Below are positions 29,263 through 32,039 of a stretch of DNA of 32,039 nt, piece by piece (position 1 is the stretch's first letter; every line of letters begins with the position of its first letter). The position numbers and the translations under genes were made by a program. This stretch comes from an uncultured Pelagibacteraceae bacterium. GTDB taxonomy: Bacteria > Pseudomonadota > Alphaproteobacteria > Pelagibacterales > Pelagibacteraceae. The notes beneath the pieces are model-generated. The model saw only the letters and a list, made by a program, of their open reading frames with translations. It did not search any database and had not been told where the DNA came from. The stretch spans positions 1-32,039 of the forward strand of contig CACJZM010000010.1 of NCBI GenBank assembly GCA_902597895.1, read 5' to 3'.

Positions 29263-29813
29263 CACCAAGATTAAAAGAGCTTTATAATAAAGAAATCAAA
29301 GTTAGTCTGAAAGATAAATTCGGCTATAAAAATTTTTATATGGTTCCTGAAATACAAAAAATTGTTTTAAATATGGGTCTAGGTTTGGACGGTAACGACT
29401 CAAAAATATTAAAAACCTGTCAGGAAGATTTATCAAAAATAACAGGACAATTACCAGTGGTAACAAAATTTAAAAAATCAATTTCAAATTTTAAAACAAG
29501 AAAAAATAGTAACTCAGGCTTAAAAGTTACACTTAGAAAAAATAAAATGTATGAATTTATAGACCGTCTAGTTAATATTGCGTTACCAAGAATAAAGGAT
29601 TTCAGAGGTCTATCAAGTGATGGTTTTGATAAATTTGGAAACTATTCTTTTGGTATCAAAGAGCACATAATCTTTCCAGAAGTTAATTTTGACAAAGTAG
29701 ATAAAGTAAGAGGTCTAGATATATCCATAATCATTAAAAATAAGAAAACAGAAGATAGTCATGAATTATTAAAAAAATTCAATTTTCCGTTTAAAAAGGA
29801 GAAGGTAAATTAA
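29259..29813 (+). CDS. rplE: 50S ribosomal protein L5
   Basis: L5 binds 5S rRNA and forms the central protuberance. The 184-residue protein shows the family features [13 protein letters not shown] (29-41), [19 protein letters not shown] and the later GLDISI region. The start overlaps rplX by four bases. In E. coli the start of rplE carries the S8 repressor site; whether it is kept here was not determined. Confidence 0.97.
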   Translation: MTPRLKELYNKEIKVSLKDKFGYKNFYMVPEIQKIVLNMGLGLDGNDSKILKTCQEDLSKITGQLPVVTKFKKSISNFKTRKNSNSGLKVTLRKNKMYEFIDRLVNIALPRIKDFRGLSSDGFDKFGNYSFGIKEHIIFPEVNFDKVDKVRGLDISIIIKNKKTEDSHELLKKFNFPFKKEKVN

Positions 29814-29814
29814 T

Positions 29815-30120
29815 ATGGCAAAGTTAAGTTCAATCAATAAAAACAATAGAAGACTGAAATTATCAGACAAATATTATAAAAAAAGGAAAAAATTAAAAAA
29901 GATAATTATGGATAAGAAACTTCCTTTAGAAGAAAGATTTAAGGCACAAATGAAACTATCTAGTCTTCCAAGAAATTCAGCAAAAACTAGAGTTAGAAAT
30001 AGATGTCAAATAACAGGTAGACCACATGGTGTTTACAGAAAACTAAAAATTTCAAGAATTGCACTTAGACAATTAGGTTTAGAAGGAAAAATTCCTGGAA
30101 TGGTAAAATCAAGTTGGTAG
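29815..30120 (+). CDS. rpsN: 30S ribosomal protein S14 (zinc-free type)
   Basis: S14 binds the head of the small subunit. The 101-residue protein is the long form without zinc ligands: only one Cys (in [10 protein letters not shown]), where the zinc form has two CxxC pairs. The signature [17 protein letters not shown] is present. One base after rplE. Confidence 0.98.
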   Translation: MAKLSSINKNNRRLKLSDKYYKKRKKLKKIIMDKKLPLEERFKAQMKLSSLPRNSAKTRVRNRCQITGRPHGVYRKLKISRIALRQLGLEGKIPGMVKSSW

Positions 30121-30130
30121 AAAGGTATTT

Positions 30131-30526
30131 ATGAGTTTTAGTGATCCAATAGGTGATATGTTAGCGAGAATAAAAAATTCTCAATTAAGAAATTATAAAA
30201 AAATACAAATGCCAAATTCAAAGTTTAAGGTAAAAATAGCTGAAGTCCTTAAAAATGAAGGGTATATTATTGATTATAAAATTTTATCAAATGATAAGAT
30301 TTCTACTTTAGAAATAAATCTTAAATATAATTCAGGTAATCCCGTTATTAGTTCAATTGAAAGGGTTTCAAAACCTGGAAGAAGAATATTTTCAAGCGCA
30401 CAAAGTTTGCCTAAAATCAATAATGGACTAGGAATAGCAATCGTTTCAACTCCAAAAGGAGTAATGACCGATATTGACGCTAGAAAGCAAAAAATAGGTG
30501 GCGAAATAATTTGTAAGGTATTTTAA
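30131..30526 (+). CDS. rpsH: 30S ribosomal protein S8
   Basis: S8 is a primary 16S rRNA binder and in E. coli represses the spc operon. The 131-residue protein starts SFSDPIGDMLARIKNSQ and ends with the signature IVSTPKGVMTDIDARKQKIGG (in parts). AGAAAGG at 30119-30125 is a good ribosome-binding site. It shares one base with rplF. Confidence 0.98.
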   Translation: MSFSDPIGDMLARIKNSQLRNYKKIQMPNSKFKVKIAEVLKNEGYIIDYKILSNDKISTLEINLKYNSGNPVISSIERVSKPGRRIFSSAQSLPKINNGLGIAIVSTPKGVMTDIDARKQKIGGEIICKVF

Positions 30527-31065
30527 TGTCTAAGATTGGTAAAATAAATATTTCTATTCCAGAAAAAGTAAAAGTTGTTCTTAATGGCAGTGTTGTCAAT
30601 ATTGAAGGGCCACTTGGAAAAAAATCATTAAATTTAGACTTAGAAGTTTTTGATTTTAACTTAGATGATGGCAAATCATTTTCAATTAAACCTAAGACTA
30701 TAAATCAAGACACAAAAAGATTATGGGGTATGAATAGAAGTTTGTTAAATAATGCAATAATAGGAATTACAACAGGATATTCTAAGACATTAGAATTAAG
30801 TGGTGTTGGATATAGAGCTGCTTTAAAAGGTAAACAATTAAATCTTCAACTTGGATTTAGCCATGATATTAATTTTGACATACCCGATGGTGTAAAAATA
30901 TCAGTTGAAAAACAAAATATTATAAAAATTAGTGGAAGTGATAAACAAGAAGTAGGTTCAATAGCATCTAAAATTAAATCTTTCAGACCACCAGAGCCAT
31001 ACAAAGGCAAAGGAATTAAAGAACAAGGTCAATACATACTAAGAAAAGAGGGAAAGAAGAAATAA
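30526..31065 (+). CDS. rplF: 50S ribosomal protein L6
   Basis: L6 lies near the sarcin-ricin loop. The 179-residue protein has two similar domains; the signature [24 protein letters not shown] ends the second. [21 protein letters not shown] is clear in the middle. It overlaps rpsH and rplR by one base each. Confidence 0.98.
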   Translation: MSKIGKINISIPEKVKVVLNGSVVNIEGPLGKKSLNLDLEVFDFNLDDGKSFSIKPKTINQDTKRLWGMNRSLLNNAIIGITTGYSKTLELSGVGYRAALKGKQLNLQLGFSHDINFDIPDGVKISVEKQNIIKISGSDKQEVGSIASKIKSFRPPEPYKGKGIKEQGQYILRKEGKKK

Positions 31066-31424
31066 TGCAAAAGATAGACACAAAAACTAGAAAAAAATAT
31101 AGAATCAGAAATAAACTTAAAAAAATTTCATCACAAGATAGATTTAGATTAACAGTCTCAAGATCTTCAAAAAATATAAGTGCACAAATTATTGATGATA
31201 GCAAACATATTACAATATTGTCAGCTTCTTCTAATGAGAAGTCAATTAGAGACTTGAAACTTAAAAATAAGTCAGAAATGTCTGAAGTAGTTGCAAAAAA
31301 TATAGCAAAAAAAGCAATGGAAAAAAAAATTACAAAAATTTATTTTGATAGAGGTGTTTATAAATACCATGGAAGAGTTAAAATTTTTGCAGAAACATTG
31401 AGAAAAAATGGAATGGAGTTTTAA
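31065..31424 (+). CDS. rplR: 50S ribosomal protein L18
   Basis: L18 binds 5S rRNA with L5. The 119-residue protein has the [18 protein letters not shown] region and the signature [17 protein letters not shown] near the C terminus. It shares one base with rplF and is three bases before rpsE. Confidence 0.97.
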   Translation: MQKIDTKTRKKYRIRNKLKKISSQDRFRLTVSRSSKNISAQIIDDSKHITILSASSNEKSIRDLKLKNKSEMSEVVAKNIAKKAMEKKITKIYFDRGVYKYHGRVKIFAETLRKNGMEF

Positions 31425-31427
31425 ATT

Positions 31428-31928
31428 ATGGAAAAAAATAATGATTTTGTTGAAAAATTAGTTCACATTAACAGAATAACTAAAGTAGTTAAAGGCGGAA
31501 GAAGATTTGGATTCTCAGCACTTGTCGTTGTTGGAAATCAAAATGGAAAAATAGGGATTGCTCATGCAAAAGCTAAACAAGTGCCTGATGCAATTAAAAA
31601 AGCTAATGAACTAGCTAGAAGAAATTTAATTCAAATACCTTTAAGAGAAGGAAGAACTATTCACCATGATATTTATGGAAAAGATGGAGCTGGTAAAATT
31701 AAATTAAGATCTGCTCCAAAAGGAACCGGCATTATAGCTGGAGGACCTGTTAGAGCAGTTTGTGAAGTACTAGGTATTAAAGATATTGTTGCTAAGTCAC
31801 TTGGAACAGCTAATCCTAACAATGTAATTAGAGCATGCCTTAAAGCTCTACTAAAACAAAATTCACCAAAAAATATATCAATTTTAAGAAATAAAAAAAT
31901 ATCTGAAATTATTGAAAAAAGAGGATAA
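31428..31928 (+). CDS. rpsE: 30S ribosomal protein S5
   Basis: S5 contributes to accuracy and mRNA unwinding. The 166-residue protein has the double-stranded RNA-binding fold with [18 protein letters not shown] (20-37) and the C-terminal [17 protein letters not shown]. Its stop shares one base with the rplO start; rpmD (L30), normally between them, is absent. Confidence 0.98.
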   Translation: MEKNNDFVEKLVHINRITKVVKGGRRFGFSALVVVGNQNGKIGIAHAKAKQVPDAIKKANELARRNLIQIPLREGRTIHHDIYGKDGAGKIKLRSAPKGTGIIAGGPVRAVCEVLGIKDIVAKSLGTANPNNVIRACLKALLKQNSPKNISILRNKKISEIIEKRG

Positions 31929-32039
31929 TGACTTCATTAAATACAACATCAAAAGTTAAAATTAAAAAAATTAGAGTAGGTAGAGGTATAGGTTCAGGAA
32001 AAGGAAAAACATCTGGAAGAGGTGTGAAAGGACAAAAAT
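31928..32039 (+). CDS. rplO: 50S ribosomal protein L15, 3' end outside window
   Basis: The first 37 codons are visible. The Gly/Arg-rich start ([19 protein letters not shown]) is the hallmark of L15, which binds 23S rRNA late in assembly. The ATG overlaps the rpsE stop by one base. In other bacteria rplO is followed by secY, which would lie beyond the window. Confidence 0.95.
   Translation, partial: MTSLNTTSKVKIKKIRVGRGIGSGKGKTSGRGVKGQK

Overview
The window looks like a piece of chromosome from a SAR11-type marine alphaproteobacterium (Pelagibacterales, 'Candidatus Pelagibacter'-like). The DNA is very AT-rich. Genes abut or overlap by 1-4 bases, CCA is encoded in every tRNA gene, a tandem glycine riboswitch precedes gcvT, and nearly all ribosomal and transcription genes sit in one long plus-strand run. 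The genus is inferred from these traits; I could run no database search.

Layout. (1) 1-622: 3' part of a phytanoyl-CoA-dioxygenase-like (PhyH) gene cut by the window edge. (2) 636-5236: glycine cleavage unit: an 11-base-period repeat, a tandem glycine riboswitch, then gcvT, gcvH and gcvP overlapping by one base each. (3) 5259-6232: a second copy of the repeat architecture, tRNA-Leu(UAA) and NAD kinase. (4) 6229-7886, minus strand: rlmB-like rRNA methyltransferase, tRNA-Thr(UGU) and a sulfotransferase-like gene. (5) 7940-9531: promoter region, tRNA-Tyr, tRNA-Gly, tuf, tRNA-Trp. (6) 9548-20600: secE, nusG, rplK, rplA, rplJ, rplL, rpoB, rpoC. (7) 20753-23685: rpsL, rpsG, fusA. (8) 23687 to the end: fused S10 and spc operons from rpsJ to rplO, with rplO cut by the right edge.

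Function. Parts 5-8 make the elongation factors, the SecE and NusG proteins, the RNA polymerase beta and beta' subunits and about half of the ribosomal proteins. tuf is not in its usual place after fusA, and rpmD (L30) is missing between rpsE and rplO. There is no leader before rpsJ. The only sizeable gaps in the block (before rpoB and before rpsL) hold hairpins that may be regulatory.

Most notable observations: (a) a 12-base segment between the two glycine aptamers (798-809) is perfectly complementary to the ribosome-binding and start region of gcvT (874-885) and overlaps the closing stem of aptamer 2, which gives a concrete glycine-ON translational switch; (b) an in-frame TAA (12712-12714) splits rpoB exactly where a Glu codon is expected, with full conservation on both sides; (c) RpoC has Ser where the fourth Cys of the second zinc site is expected, plus an extra Cys nearby; (d) two elements sharing an unusual repeat architecture bracket gcvTHP.
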